Positions 10,813-21,404 of a DNA stretch of 64,000 nt are shown here, in pieces (within the stretch, counting starts at the first letter, position 1; each line of letters starts with the position of its first letter). The notes beneath the pieces were generated by a model. It saw nothing but the letters and a program-made list of their open reading frames with translations. It did no database searches and was not told the DNA's origin. This DNA comes from Zopfochytrium polystomum (Eukaryota > Chytridiomycota > Chytridiomycetes > Chytridiales > Chytridiaceae), in contig JAIVFJ010000025.1 of NCBI GenBank assembly GCA_025765615.1, positions 62,001 to 126,000 on the forward strand, in the 5' to 3' direction. Both the position numbers and the translations under genes were made by a program.

Positions 10813-11850
10813 CTCCTGCCACCTGCGAAGAGAGTGCCTTGTAAAGCCTTGCCATGCGAGATGCAAGATTTGTCAGTGGCTGGAAATTCTGTTTGAACCT
10901 GTCCTGTCTAAACTGGTGTTGGGGACATGATGGAGGCAAGGCGCCGCAAGCATGGTGACTTCCGTATTTTGTTGATGGACCCAGCTGGCACTGCGCAGCC
11001 TGGACTTCGGAAGAGTCCAATTACAAACTAGAATATATGTGCAACTTGCTGATACAGTATGGAAGGTAAGGTGCCTCTGCCAACTTACAAAATAGGCACT
11101 CGCTCCAGTTCTATGTTGGGCAAAAGCATAACACCAGTGGGGATTCAAACCCCAGCGCTGACCGATGCACTATAATATCTGAACACACAATGTCCGGACC
11201 AAATACATATAGTGCACCTATGTCCGTGACATAATTGAATTAGGGTTCTGTCTTTGACCCTTTTTGCCACAGTCATCCCCAATGGGCTGTCTGCCACACT
11301 GACCTACCGCTGCAAAGTCGCTTTCAGTCTCCAAAGTCATTTTGCCAACTCAGACTGAGAGAGTTCCGACAGGCATTGCACACCTGCCAGAAGGGATAAG
11401 ACAAGTCTTTAAGATGGGAAGCTCCTGGTTACTAGCAGAGCCAGTACCCTGGACTGCTCAAACTCAACAAAGATGGATGATGTGGTTCAATTCTGTCTTT
11501 ATTCAAGGACAGCTTGACCAAGTGGAGTTGCTCAATGAAGAGCACCCCAAAGGCCCCAGGTTCAAGCCTTGACTGTCCAACATGGTGACCAACAGGCAGC
11601 AGTTGCCCTAAGGCAGTATGGCATCTGCCAGTATCACAGAGACAGAGCTCAATGTGAGACCAACCAGGTAGGGGAAGGAAGAGAAAGGAAGGGAAGGAAA
11701 CCTCACTCCAGCTTGGCATACACACACTGGCCTGGGGAAATCATACCTCTACAAGCTTGGTCAGGTAGCACTGGCCTAAGAGGACTCCATCCCCAGCTTG
11801 GTCTGGTAGCACTGGCCTAGGGAGAAACACCAAAGAGGAAAGAAAAGGAT
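10813..11850. other. Gene-free repeat region with tRNA-like fragments
   Basis: No coding family recognised. A T-arm-like sequence (TGGGGATTCAAACCCCA) at about 11131-11147 could be a primer-binding site or SINE relic, and a B-box-like GGTTCAAGCC lies near 11561-11570. Between about 11728 and 11822 a block of roughly 43 bp built around CACTGGCCT and AGCTTGGTC is repeated a little over two times. Confidence 0.45.
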
Positions 11851-12411
11851 TGGTTGTTACCTAGGTTGGATTTATTGAGAGAGAGTAGCTAGATATAGGA
11901 CAAAAGAGGAGAGAGAGGGAGTATTAATAGGAAAGGGGAGGGGAGAAAGAAGAAAAGAAGGAAGAAAGAAAGAAAAGAAAGAAAAGAAAAAAAGGGAAAA
12001 GACAGCAAAAGGAGGAAGTGAAAGAAAGAAAAATTTGGAAGGATGAATCACTCTTTCAGCCACACTCCCCTCCTCCCAGTGTCTCTCCTGCCTCCAAATT
12101 TGGGGTGAACATAATTTGAGGCTTTGAGGCCACGTCAGTGCAGGGACAGTGGATTGAAAGGTGGGAAAACGAGTAAAGATAAGAATGAATAGGATGAATA
12201 AGGGGTGCCCCTTGTGCTTAGGCCCATTCAGCACAAGGAACACAGGATGCTCTTTTATAGTGAAAACACTAGAGCCTGTGAGGGGATGTGATGAATTGTG
12301 ATAAAGATAAAAATAAATAAAGCAGCCAATCTAATGACATAGTCACAACTGGGGAAGAGCTTTTAGGGAGACCCAGCTAAGACCATGATTAGTGAGATTA
12401 GGAATCTCACA
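11851..12411 (-). mobile_element. Putative LTR (family H) abutting the gypsy pol
   Basis: Minus-strand repeat starting TGTGAGATTCC at 12411 and probably ending GTAACAACCA at 11851 (TG...CA, 561 bp). It contains a TATA box TATAAAAG (about 12252-12259) and, downstream, AATAAA (11871-11876), in the order expected for U3-R-U5. It begins exactly where the pol pseudogene frame ends, so it is the best candidate for the 3' LTR of that gypsy element. Confidence 0.5.
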
Positions 12412-14722
12412 CTCTGCCTGGAATGGAGTTGGCCACAAACTTCTCCAAAAGGCTGACATGGAAAACTGGGAGGATCTTCACGGATGCAGGGAGATCCAGC
12501 TTGAAGAAGACTGGGTTGATTTGCTCAAGATCTTGAATGGTCCCAACTTGAGGTTGTCTAGCTTGGGACTTGGCCTTTTGGTCTGCAAGTCTTTCCTCAG
12601 AAGCCAAACTTGCTGACCCACAGCAAGGTCATGGTCATTCTGTGAGTGTTGGCGAATCTTGAGGCATCTTCTTGGGCTTGCTTCAGGGTGGAGTCCAGGA
12701 AGGTGCTGATGATCTTGAGCTTATGCAAGTGTGAAGCCGCAGCAGGAGCTTGGATATTGGATAGGGTCTCTTGTCCCAGAAGATCTCCTCTTGGATTGAA
12801 GCCATAGGTTGCAAAGAAAGGAGATAGCTGGGTGCTTGAGTGGAGAGAATTGTTGAGAGCAAATTCTGCCAGTGGAAGGAGGGTGGGCCAATCATCCTGT
12901 TGATAGCTGAGATAGCACCTCAAATACTGCTCCAGAGTCTGGTTTGTTCTTTCTGTTTGTCCATCAGTCTGAGGGTGATAAGCAGTTGACAGTTGAGACT
13001 TGATTCCAAGGGCTGCTGTGAGTGCTTTCCAAAATTGAGATCTGAACTGTGGTCCTCTGTCACTGATGATTGCCTGAGGCAGCCCATGGAGCCTGAATAT
13101 GTGCTGCAAAAACAGGTCTGCTGTTCCTTGTGCATCTATATTCTCAGTGCAGGGGATGAAATGGGCCAACTTTGTCCTTCTGCAGATGACAACAAGGATA
13201 GAGTCAAATCCATGGGATAGGGGCAGTTTCACAATGAAGTTCATGGATATTGATGACCAAGGGCTGATGGCAATTGGGAGGGGCTCCAGAAGTCCATAGG
13301 GCTTGTGTCTGCTGGATTTGTTTCTTTGACAGGTTTCACAGCTGCTGACATAGTTCTTGATGTACTTCCTCATGCCTGGCCAGTAGAAGTCTCTGGAAAC
13401 AAGCTCGTATGTCTTGTGCTCTCCTGGGTGTCCAGCTGTTGCTGCATCATGCCTTGTCTTGAGTATCTCAAGTTTTTCCTCCTCTTGGCTGATTTGAATC
13501 TTGTGAGGCTTGGGGTCCTTGGAAATAGCATGGGCCCACACACTGTCAGGAAGCAGTGAAAGGTATGTCTTGGATGGTGGGGTGAAACCATCTCCCCCTT
13601 CAGGTGCAAGGTCTGTTCTTCTTGACAGGGCATCAGCCACAGTGTTAAGGTGGCCAGGAGAATAGCACAGCTTAAAGTCATACTCAGAGAGCAGTTCAGC
13701 CCACCTGGCATGCCTCTGCTTGAGCAACCTCCTTGCCCTGAAGAAGGTGAGGTTCTTGTGATCAGAATAGACAGAGATGCCTTTAGAACCAGCCAAGTAG
13801 TGTCTCCAGAAAATTGAATGCTTCCACAATTGCAAGCAACTCCTTGTCATGGACTGTGTAGTTACACTCAGCACTGTTCAGCTTCCTGGAGTAATATGCC
13901 ACTGGATGCAGAGGAGCAGAGGGGTCCTGAGAGCTTGGCTGGGACAGAACAGCACCGAGGGCATAGTCTGAGGCATCAGTTTCCAAGGTGAAGGGAAGCA
14001 AGGGATCCACATGCTTAAGGAGTGGTGCACTTGTGGTTGCTGTCTTAAGAGCTAGCCAGGCTTGCTCTGCTGCTGGGGTCCATTCAAACTTGGTGGTCTT
14101 CTTGGTGAGATCAGTGAGAGGCTTGGCTATGGCAGAATAGTTGGCAATGAAGGTTCTGTAGAAGTTGCAAAACCCAAGGAACCTTTGAACATCCTTGATG
14201 GAATTTGGAGCCTTCCATTCAAGAATAGTTTGGATCTTGTCTGGTGCCATGGAGATCCCTTTGTCAGACACAATGAACCCCAAAAACTCAATGGAGGTCT
14301 TGTGGAATTCACACTTCTCCAGCTTTGCATAGAGGTGATGCTGTCTGAGTCTCTCCAAGACAGTCTTGACATGTCCCATATGGCTTGCAGTGTCGGACGA
14401 AAATACCAGGATATCATCCAGGTAGACAATGACAAAAAGGTCCAGAATATCCCTGAAGATGTCATTCATCATGCCTTGGAAAATAGCTGGAGCATTGGTA
14501 AGTCCAAAGCGCATGACCAAGTACTCAAAGTGACCGTATTTGCATCTGAAGGCAGTCTTCCATTGATCCTGGGGCTTAATTCTGACCAAATTGTAGGCAC
14601 CTCTGAGGTCAATCTTGGAAAATATCCTTGCATGGCTCAGTATGTCCAATAATTTAGAGATGAGAGGCAGTGGATAGCGGTTCTTGACTGTCATCTCATT
14701 GAGATCTCTGTAGTCCACGCAG
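12412..14722 (-). pseudogene. Ty3/gypsy pol pseudogene (RT, RNase H, integrase)
   Basis: Decayed polyprotein of an LTR retrotransposon. From 14718 downwards: reverse transcriptase starting inside its first motif (DYRDLN, RYPLPLI) with an intact YLDD active site and a Ty3-type RNase H (LETDASDYALGAVL). A frameshift near 13800 leads into the rest of RNase H (YSDHKNLTFF, DALSR), the HHCC zinc domain (H..H..CETC) and the integrase core (SDRGPQF, HPQTDGQTER). A second frameshift near 12630 gives the GPY/F-like end ([15 protein letters not shown]). No chromodomain follows. In the core the usual first catalytic Asp (MDFI) reads Asn (MNFI). Protease and gag are missing because the element is cut off at 14722 by LTR A copy 2. 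Confidence 0.92.
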
Positions 14723-15711
14723 TGTGAGACTGTGCTCTCTAACTCCTCACCTAGGGCTATAGGTGGAAACTAGAGCATGGACCTAAATACCAATCCTGAC
14801 TAATGAAAAGGGGCAAAAGAGGGTGTCTAGGGCACTAGACAGGAAAGTGTATTTGGAGTCTTAAAAAGCCCAAGAAAAACACAAATAAATCTCTAACACA
14901 AAAGAGGGGTTTCTCACACCAAAGCATGAAACAGACACATTCACAAAAGAAAGCATAATCCCCTGGTGCAAGACACAGAAGGGTTTCATCTGGGGCACAA
15001 GGCCAAAGCCAAGTTAGACCAGAGACAGAACCGACTGGATCGGTAAGACCGACTGAATCGGTAAGGGGAGTTACAAGCCACTACAACCCATCAAAAGAAA
15101 CAACAAATGAAATAAACAACAAGTCAAACCCTGAGTTGGAGGGGGTTGGAGAGACAAAAGGCAGACACAAGGAACAGTTAGTGTGCAGAGGTGCCTGTTG
15201 AACCAAATCAGAACTGTTTTCCACTTAACAGAACCAGACACAACTTGTCTCACTCCAAGGAGAGTGTTCCAACTCAATCCAAGGAGAGGGTGCAACCAGG
15301 GTGGGAGACCGTGGGACTCTTCTTGCTTCATCCTACCAGGACATAGACCTCTGCCTCACCAAGCCAGAGAGAATAACCTGTCTTAGAAGCAAGGAAGGTC
15401 AATACCCACTCCCACACACAAGGAAGACACCAAAGACAACCACAGGTATTAACATGAAAGGAAGAGGGTCTGAACCCAGCAAACCAGGCCCACCAAAAGC
15501 CAAAGGAACCATCACCAGGGACAGGGAGGAATACCAGAGAGACCATACCACCACATAATACCTGACCAGCCAACTCATTCATATCACCTTGAGAGACCTG
15601 GATTTGAAGTGATGTATTGACAGGAACCGGTGAGGAACTACCACAGTTTTACCCTCCCACCGTCCATCATCAAGTAGCTCCTACCCCAGACCAGCCTAAA
15701 CAGTATGTGCA
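14723..15711 (+). mobile_element. LTR family A, copy 2
   Basis: Starts TGTGAGACTGTGCTC directly against the truncated gypsy pol and ends ...GTATGTGCA. Alignable along its length with 8753-9820, with small indels. The clean junction with the pol frame suggests insertion into, or recombination with, the gypsy element. Confidence 0.7.
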
Positions 15712-15714
15712 GAA

Positions 15715-16503
15715 TGGTGAGGTGCACTGGGACTTGAACCCAGCACACTGCCATAAATGGCCAAGAGAACCAATTCTCCTGTCACATACCAGGGGACTGC
15801 CACCCCCAGCTCATACACACAGTCAGAGAAGGAATAAGGGCAGGCAAGAAGACTTCAGGTACAGGTTCTAAGGGGCAACAAGAATGGGGGGTGGGCTGCT
15901 TAAATAGGAGAGGGTTGGAATCAGCAGGGTGAAGGAAGAAGGAGGGGAAAAGAAGGGAAAACATTTACAAAAGAACAAAACAATAAATAAAACAGCAAAG
16001 AAGAGAGAGGAGGATTGAGTCACCAAACAATGGGGCTGAGCCATCAAACAAGGAAGACAGCTCAGAAAATCATGGAGCATTTCTTGGCATCAGCTGCCAA
16101 GAAAGATGGAGGAGATGGGGAGAACTGGTTGGTGCAAAGAGGAAGACAGTCACTCACAGCCACAAAAGAAAAGAGAGACACACACAGAGACAACAAACAA
16201 ACAAATAAATAAAAGATAAAACAGTAAAAACAAGGAAAAACAGGATAAACTACTAATTGAAAAAATAAGTAAAAATCATCAATAAAGAAAGGAGAAAAAA
16301 CCCTATGATCTCATACCCTTTCATGAGGCCTTTCATCATGGTAGCTTATGTAGCAGCTCTGTGTTAGCTCTGTGTACACCTGGACTCTGTACTTCTACCC
16401 ACAGAAGCACATCATCCCAATCCATTTCCAAAAGCGAGGGGGGCAAGGCTTAGTCATTGTGCAGGACTTACCGTTTCTGCAACATTCAGTTAGTGACTGC
16501 CAT
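15715..16503 (+). mobile_element. Primer-binding site and non-coding interior of element A, copy 2
   Basis: TGGTGAGGTGCACTGGGAC at 15715 is the primer-binding site, continuing into the complement of a perfect 5-bp T-stem with its 7-nt loop. The following 750 bp is non-coding and matches copy 1, including a short TTAAATAGGAGAGGG block (about 15901-15915). Confidence 0.6.
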
Positions 16504-16567
16504 CATGTCTCGAACTTAGCACCTTTCCCATTGAAGGGAGCGCTCTACACCACTGAGCTAGAGGGCC
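16504..16567 (-). repeat. tRNA-like Pol III head (SINE-type), copy 2
   Basis: Minus-strand reading gives a perfect A box TAGCTCAGTGG (about 16550-16560) and a B-box-like AAGTTCGAGAC, separated by an anticodon-arm-like TTCAATG. Better preserved than copy 1. Likely a Pol III promoter remnant of a SINE carried within or next to LTR element A. Confidence 0.6.
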
Positions 16568-16778
16568 TCTGGCCCGCCCTGCAGAGCGGCCTGATCCATT
16601 CGACCTGCAACTTAGTGCGTAATAATAACATGAATAATATACATGGCTGCGGCTAAGAGACAGTCCAAATCTCAGTGGTTCGGCTTGCAGGGACAATAAT
16701 AACCCATGAAAATAATAAGAAATGGGGTCCAGCCGTGTTATATCACTTTTGTGAAACGTTGTTTGGTTGAGTCAAATT
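16568..16778 (-). repeat. Diverged family B-like repeat
   Basis: Weakly similar to 10548-10812 (AATAATAAGA, then ...AAACGTTG blocks in the same order), and in the same position relative to the tRNA-like head. Probably an old copy of family B. Confidence 0.35.
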
Positions 16779-17028
16779 CCTTCTGGAACCTTCTTTGCTT
16801 TCCTGACTTGTCTTGTTGTCATTGGTATCATTGGTATCATTGGCATCATTGTATTACTAATTGCTCTTTCTGGAACTTTCTTTGAGACTTGACAAGGAAC
16901 ACTCTCAAAAGGTATAAAAGGGGGAAGGGGGACCTGTCCCATCCCTCAAGTGAATTATTGTTTCCAATACAATCATCACTCCTCTCAGTTCCTTGTCTGC
17001 TTTGTCCTGTCCTGCCCTGTTCCTGACA
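16779..17028 (+). mobile_element. LTR family G, left arm of a palindromic pair
   Basis: A 250-bp repeat with a TATA box (TATAAAAG, 16913-16920) directed towards the gag fragment, and three copies of a 9-bp ATTGGTATC-type unit. The reverse complement of this block recurs at 17571-17820 with only a handful of differences by eye, so the pair is young or has been homogenised. Confidence 0.75.
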
Positions 17029-17068
17029 TCATAATTCACTTCACCCTCTCCTACTACTCTCTGCCATC

Positions 17069-17580
17069 ATGTCTGACCCAAACAACACTTTCCCTGATGC
17101 AACTGCCTTCCAAGCCTTGATGGACCAATTGCAAGCCCTTTCAAGACAGACACACCAACTTCAAGAACAAGTCCTCACCAGCAGCACCAGCTTCAACAAC
17201 AACTTCACCAACAAGAACATCAAGCTCTTCCCCTGCCCCAAGCCAACCAAGCAAGAGAGCCCAAGGTTCCCAGCCCTGACAAGTTCACTGGGCTGGCCAA
17301 AGACCTCAGGAACTTCATGGCCACTGTGGAGAATGTCATCCTTCTCCAACCTTCAAGATTTCTCAGTGAGCAAGTCAAGGTTCTTTTCACAAGCACCCTC
17401 CTGTCTGGTCAAGCTCAATCATGGTACAGATCTCTCGCAAGCACACCCACCACCCTGCAAGAGCACTGGGAGGGGCTGAAGGCTACCTTTGGTGACCCCT
17501 ACGCATCTTGGACAGCAAGATCCAAGCTCAAGCATATCAAGCAAGGAAAGCAATCTTGTGTGGCCTACACTGTCAGGAAC
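17069..17580 (+). pseudogene. Ty3/gypsy gag fragment
   Basis: Starts with an ATG 40 bp after LTR G. The N-terminus (MSDPNNTFPDATAFQ, then LQALSRQTHQLQEQ) looks like a gag coiled-coil start. A frameshift near 17240 moves to the frame with PDKFTGLAKDLRNF and LLSGQAQSWYRSL, then LKATFGDP, the typical retrotransposon gag core. The frame runs into the inverted LTR G at 17571 and ends there, so zinc knuckle, protease and pol are absent. It encodes structural particle protein only in a broken form. Confidence 0.8.
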
Positions 17581-17820
17581 AGGGCAGGACAGGACAAGGC
17601 AGACAAGGAACTGAGAGGAGTGATGATTGTATTGGAAACAATAATTCACTTGAGGGATGGGACAGGTCCCCCATCCCCCTTTTATACCTTTTGAGAGTGT
17701 TCCTTGTCAAGTCTCAAAGAAAGTTCCAGAAAGAGCAATTAGTAATACAATGATACCAATGATACCAATGATACCAATGACAACAAGACAAGTCAGGAAA
17801 GCAAAGAAGGTTCCAGAAGG
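17571..17820 (-). mobile_element. LTR family G, right (inverted) arm
   Basis: Near-perfect reverse complement of 16779-17028, including the TATA box, which here points leftwards into the gag fragment. Together the two arms bracket 542 bp of gag sequence with convergent promoters. Confidence 0.75.
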
Positions 17821-17888
17821 TTCCACAAGGTTCCATGAAGGAATGTTCTAGAAGTTTCCAGAGGTTTCCAGAGGGTGATTCATAACAT

Positions 17889-18108
17889 GGAGCATGGGTA
17901 AGTCCAAAGGGCCAAGTACTCAAAGTGACCATATTTGCATCTGAAGGCAGTCTTCCATTGATCCTGGGGCTTAATTCAGGCCAAATTGTAGGCACCTCTG
18001 AGGTCAATCTTGGAAAATATCCTTGCATGACTCAGCTAGTCCAGTCATTCCGAGATGAGAGGCAGTGGATAGCGGTTCTTACCTGTCATCTCATTGAGAT
18101 CTCTGTAG
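17889..18108 (-). pseudogene. Second copy of a gypsy RT fragment
   Basis: A close match to 14490-14715 on the same strand, covering the N-terminal reverse-transcriptase region (QDQWKTAF, YPLPLIS). It carries a 9- to 11-bp deletion relative to the main copy near 17910-17920. It shows a second, shorter insertion or duplication of the same gypsy family. Confidence 0.8.
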
Positions 18109-18149
18109 AGACAGACAAAAAGGCAAAAAGCCTGGTGACTGTCAGTCCA

Positions 18150-18232
18150 GAGGGAGAGAGGGAGAGGGAGAGAGACAGAGAGAGAGAAACAGAGAGAGAC
18201 AGAGAAAGAGAGACAGAAAGCGAGAAGAGACA
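18150..18232. repeat. GA-rich simple repeat
   Basis: Degenerate (GA)n/(GACA)n tract directly before the terminal TG of LTR C. Confidence 0.7.
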
Positions 18233-18651
18233 TGTGAGACTATAGTCACTCCTTTGACCCTGGGATCTGGGCCCTAGAGTGAGGGAAAGCAAATAATAGG
18301 CTAAAACTAACTTTATTGGGCTGTTGTCTAGGGGGTTGTTTCAACCCTACTACTTGCCTAGTCCACAAAGTATCCCTACTGATCTGTCTAACAGGGGTCT
18401 CAAACACAAAGAATGAACATTCAGAGGGACAATCCTCTGAGGGATCGGTGCTGGAACACTGATTGCGTGGCTGCAGGCTGGTGCGAGGGAAACAGAAGGG
18501 CACTCCCAAGGGCGCAACACAACCACAGAATAAAGAGAGAGAAGAGGAAAATGGGGGGGTTTTATCTGAGGAACCTAATCTCAAATACAACAGGAGCAGT
18601 TAATAGCGACAGAATGGACAGGGCGCAACCTAGCGCCCCTCGTCGCAGACA
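18233..18651 (+). mobile_element. LTR family C, left arm of a palindromic pair
   Basis: Begins TGTGAGACTATAGTC and probably ends CGCAGACA (TG...CA, 419 bp). Contains CAATAAAG-type sequence on the opposite strand and ACTACTTGCC blocks. The same sequence recurs inverted at 19912-20318 and, in decayed direct orientation, at about 20621-20900. Confidence 0.65.
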
Positions 18652-19032
18652 TGTCTCTGGGACTGGCATTCAATGGGCTGTCTGTCTCTCTGTCCTCTGT
18701 CTGTGAGACTACACCAAGGTCTCAGTAATAAGTCTAGGGATTTTATTCGCAAAAACAAGCATACCTGTCATAAAACTGCAAGGATTGGGACCCCTTCTAT
18801 TGTTCTCAGTTCTTTAGTTTCCAAGGTGTTATCAAAGTGTACTTGCAGCTAACCTGTCTTTATTATTGGGCCTGCTTTTACTACTTTTGTCTTAACAGTT
18901 TCTGTTGCGCCAGGGTTTTCTCAACATATTTTCTTTTTTGGTGACTAAGGGAGACTGCCTGACTGCCTAGGGATGGGGTGCCTGACAGGCCATACCCCAA
19001 GCCCGCCTAATTTATATTTATTTTCGGCACTT
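18652..19032 (+). repeat. LTR-like family F, copy 1, and flanking motif
   Basis: From 18702 a repeat starts TGTGAGACTACACC and includes CATAAAACTGCAAGGATTGGG. It is matched at 37383-37520. Just before it, at 18661-18695, lies a dispersed motif (GACTGGCATTCAATGGGCTG followed by TGTC units) also seen at 62494 and 62751. Confidence 0.55.
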
Positions 19033-19407
19033 ACACGCATAGGGTTGGGGGGGACTTAGAGCATTTGTGGTGGATGCTCCAAGTCAGGGGGTTGACTTGT
19101 CAATTTTCTCTCTCTCTGTTTTAGGGCCATTTCTCTTTTTCCTTTTTTTCTTCAATCTGATTTCTGTCCATTGGCACCAATACAGAGTCCCTTCAAATCC
19201 ATCTGGCTCACAAAGGTGAGGACACGCATAGGGTTGGGGGGCCTTAGAGCATTTGTGGTGGATGCTCCAAGTCAGGGGGGTTGACTTGTCAATTTTTCCT
19301 CTCTCTGTTTTTGGGCCATTTCTCTTTTTCCCTTTTTCTTCAATCTGATTTCTGTCCATTGGCTCCAATACAGAGTCCCTTTCAATCCATCTGGCTTGCA
19401 AGGTGAG
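19033..19407. repeat. Tandem duplication, about 189-bp unit, two copies
   Basis: Units 19033-19221 and 19222-19407 both run from ACACGCATAGGGTTGG to a GGTGAGG end, differing by point changes and small homopolymer indels. No coding function seen. It fills the spacer of the inverted LTR C pair. Confidence 0.85.
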
Positions 19408-19911
19408 GGTGGTGAGAGATGGTACACACCTGGGTGTGTACATGGTCCCTTAGTGGGGCTCCTCTTAGGGGCCGTGGGTGGGGAATGCAGCTGGCCCCAC
19501 CAGCGACTGTGTGACATTGTCGGCTCTGTGTTGGAGTGAGGATCACTGGCACTTGCCTGCTGTGACAATGGTCGTGGTGGTGGCGACGACGACGGCGACA
19601 TCGTCCCCAACCTTCCCATCCCCGCGAGGGTGTTGGTGGCCGTGCTCTGTGCAGCCCCTGACACCTGAGAGTTCGACCTACAAGTACCTGCCTTGGTCCT
19701 ATTGCTGTGAGAGTGCGATGTGTGAGTACGAGTGCAATGCAATAAAGCCTGTTGGTCGAGTGATCGTGCCGACGCAGCCCAGTGGGGTGCGTGTACGATT
19801 GCAGGTGTTTCTGCGTGCAAGTTCCCTGCTGGCAACCTTCCGACCACTACATAGTCAACTCCCTTCTCTCTCTCACACCCATTGCTGGCTGCGCGAGGGC
19901 TCCTGCAGCAC
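19408..19911. other. Spacer of the LTR C palindrome, no recognisable gene
   Basis: GC-richer than the flanking repeats and has open stretches on both strands, but codon content is low-complexity (Thr/Val or Ser/His runs) and no family was recognised. Confidence 0.5.
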
Positions 19912-20318
19912 TGTCCACGACAAGGGGCACTAGGTTGCGCCCTGTCCATTCCGTCGCTATTAACTGCTCCTGTTGTATTTGAGATTAGGTTCCTGAGATA
20001 AAAACCCCCATTTCCCTCTTCTCTCTCTGTTTTCTGCAGTTGTGTTGTGCCCTTGGGAGTGCCCTTCTGTTTCCCCTCACATCAGCCTGCAGCCACACGA
20101 GTAATCGGTGCTCCAGCACTGATCCCTCTGAATGTTCATTGTTTGTGTTTGAGACTCCTGTTAGACAGATCAGTAGGGATACTTTGTGGACTAGGCAAGT
20201 AGTAGGGTTGAAACACACCCTAGACAACAGCCCAATAAAGTTAGTTTTAGCCTATTATTTGCTTTCCCTCACTCTAGGGCCCAGATCCCAGGGTCAAAGG
20301 AGTGAGTATAGTCTCACA
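19912..20318 (-). mobile_element. LTR family C, right (inverted) arm
   Basis: Reverse complement of 18233-18651 along nearly its whole length. Its terminal TG (minus strand) is at 20318, so the two LTRs have their TGTGAG starts facing outwards. Confidence 0.65.
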
Positions 20319-20620
20319 CCACGAGGAAAGTGCACCACTCATTGAGTTGGGGAGTCTTCCACCGCAAAAAAAAATGGTGGCGCCAGAAGCATTCAGCCAG
20401 TAAGACAAAACACCTGACAAAAAGGTTCAATTAATGGGGAACGTTTTTCCTTTCAGAAAAAAGAGGGTGGGTTCAAGAATTTGAAAACTATTGCGAGAAT
20501 GGTGTTATAAAAAATTGTTACTCTTCAAGTTTGAGACCCCACTCCGCAAGCCACTTTGAAAAATTGCTGTCCATTTTGTCAGCATCTCTTGCAGGCAGTG
20601 GCGAAGTACTTGATGACCCT
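20319..20620. other. Short gene-free stretch right of the LTR C palindrome
   Basis: Contains an A9 run and ATGGTGGCGCCAGAAGC (about 20373-20389), which might be a degenerate primer-binding site. Nothing coding could be supported. Confidence 0.4.
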
Positions 20621-20900
20621 TGTGAGACTTTACTCACTCATTTGATTACGGGCGATGAAGAGCAAATAACAGGCAAAGCTAAATTCATGATGCTGTTCGA
20701 TTGGGGAATCCACACATTGAATGAACACTATGGGTATTGGCGTCTTGTACGCCAATGGTGACATGGGGATTGGCGTTACCGTGGGCTGGTGCTCACAATT
20801 GCAGAATAACGAGGGAAACAGGGAGTAAGGGAGTTCCATCTCAGGAGCTTCATCTCAAACACAACAAGAGAAGTGAGTGGGAATGTTGCACAGCGGGAAG
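20621..20900 (+). mobile_element. Decayed LTR family C copy
   Basis: Starts TGTGAGACTTTACTCACTC and ends in a block (CATCTCAGGAGCTTCATC, then CAAACACAACA) matching 18560-18600. Much more diverged than the inverted pair. Confidence 0.45.
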
Positions 20901-21347
20901 ACAGGCTGTGTTTGGCGCACCACGCCACGCAGGCTCCGAGGTTTTGCAGATAATATCACTGAACAGGTGTAGTCTCGCACGCTGGGGATGCTGTTTTTTC
21001 TTCTTGCTTGTTTGATCAAGTTGGGTCAATTCGGATCGGCCTGAGGTACGTTCGCGCGAAACGCACAAGGGCGAGGTGTGCAATGACGGCGTCGCAAAGA
21101 AAAGTGTTTGGACTTGGTTCTTATTTAGGGTTTTTTCTTCTTCTCATTTTTTTAATTTTTTCTATTCATTAATTCCATAAATGGAAAGTAGGGGGAAAAA
21201 AATGGGACCACTTTTTTGAAATCCACATAAATTACAATGTGTTGCGAATCCCGGCTTTGAGCGGGGCGGAAGCGCATATCCGCCCGCACAAGAAACGACA
21301 GTAAGCTTGACTGTTGACAATCGGAGAGACATTTGCAACGAGAGAAG

Positions 21348-21350
<3 letters not shown>

Positions 21351-21401
<51 letters not shown>
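21351..21401. repeat. (GA)n microsatellite
   Basis: Uninterrupted GA dinucleotide tract of about 50 bp. Confidence 0.95.

Positions 21402-21404
<3 letters not shown>

Noticed and set aside
11131..11147. Intact tRNA around a perfect T-arm-like sequence
   Set aside because: The seven bases after the arm have no complement 60 nt upstream; more likely a primer-binding site or relic.
19272..19949. 225-codon minus-strand frame
   Set aside because: It spans the tandem duplication and the end of LTR C. Its composition (Thr/Ser/His/Arg) looks like chance.
20531..20761. 76-codon plus-strand frame as a small host gene
   Set aside because: It overlaps a decayed LTR C copy and shows no family resemblance.
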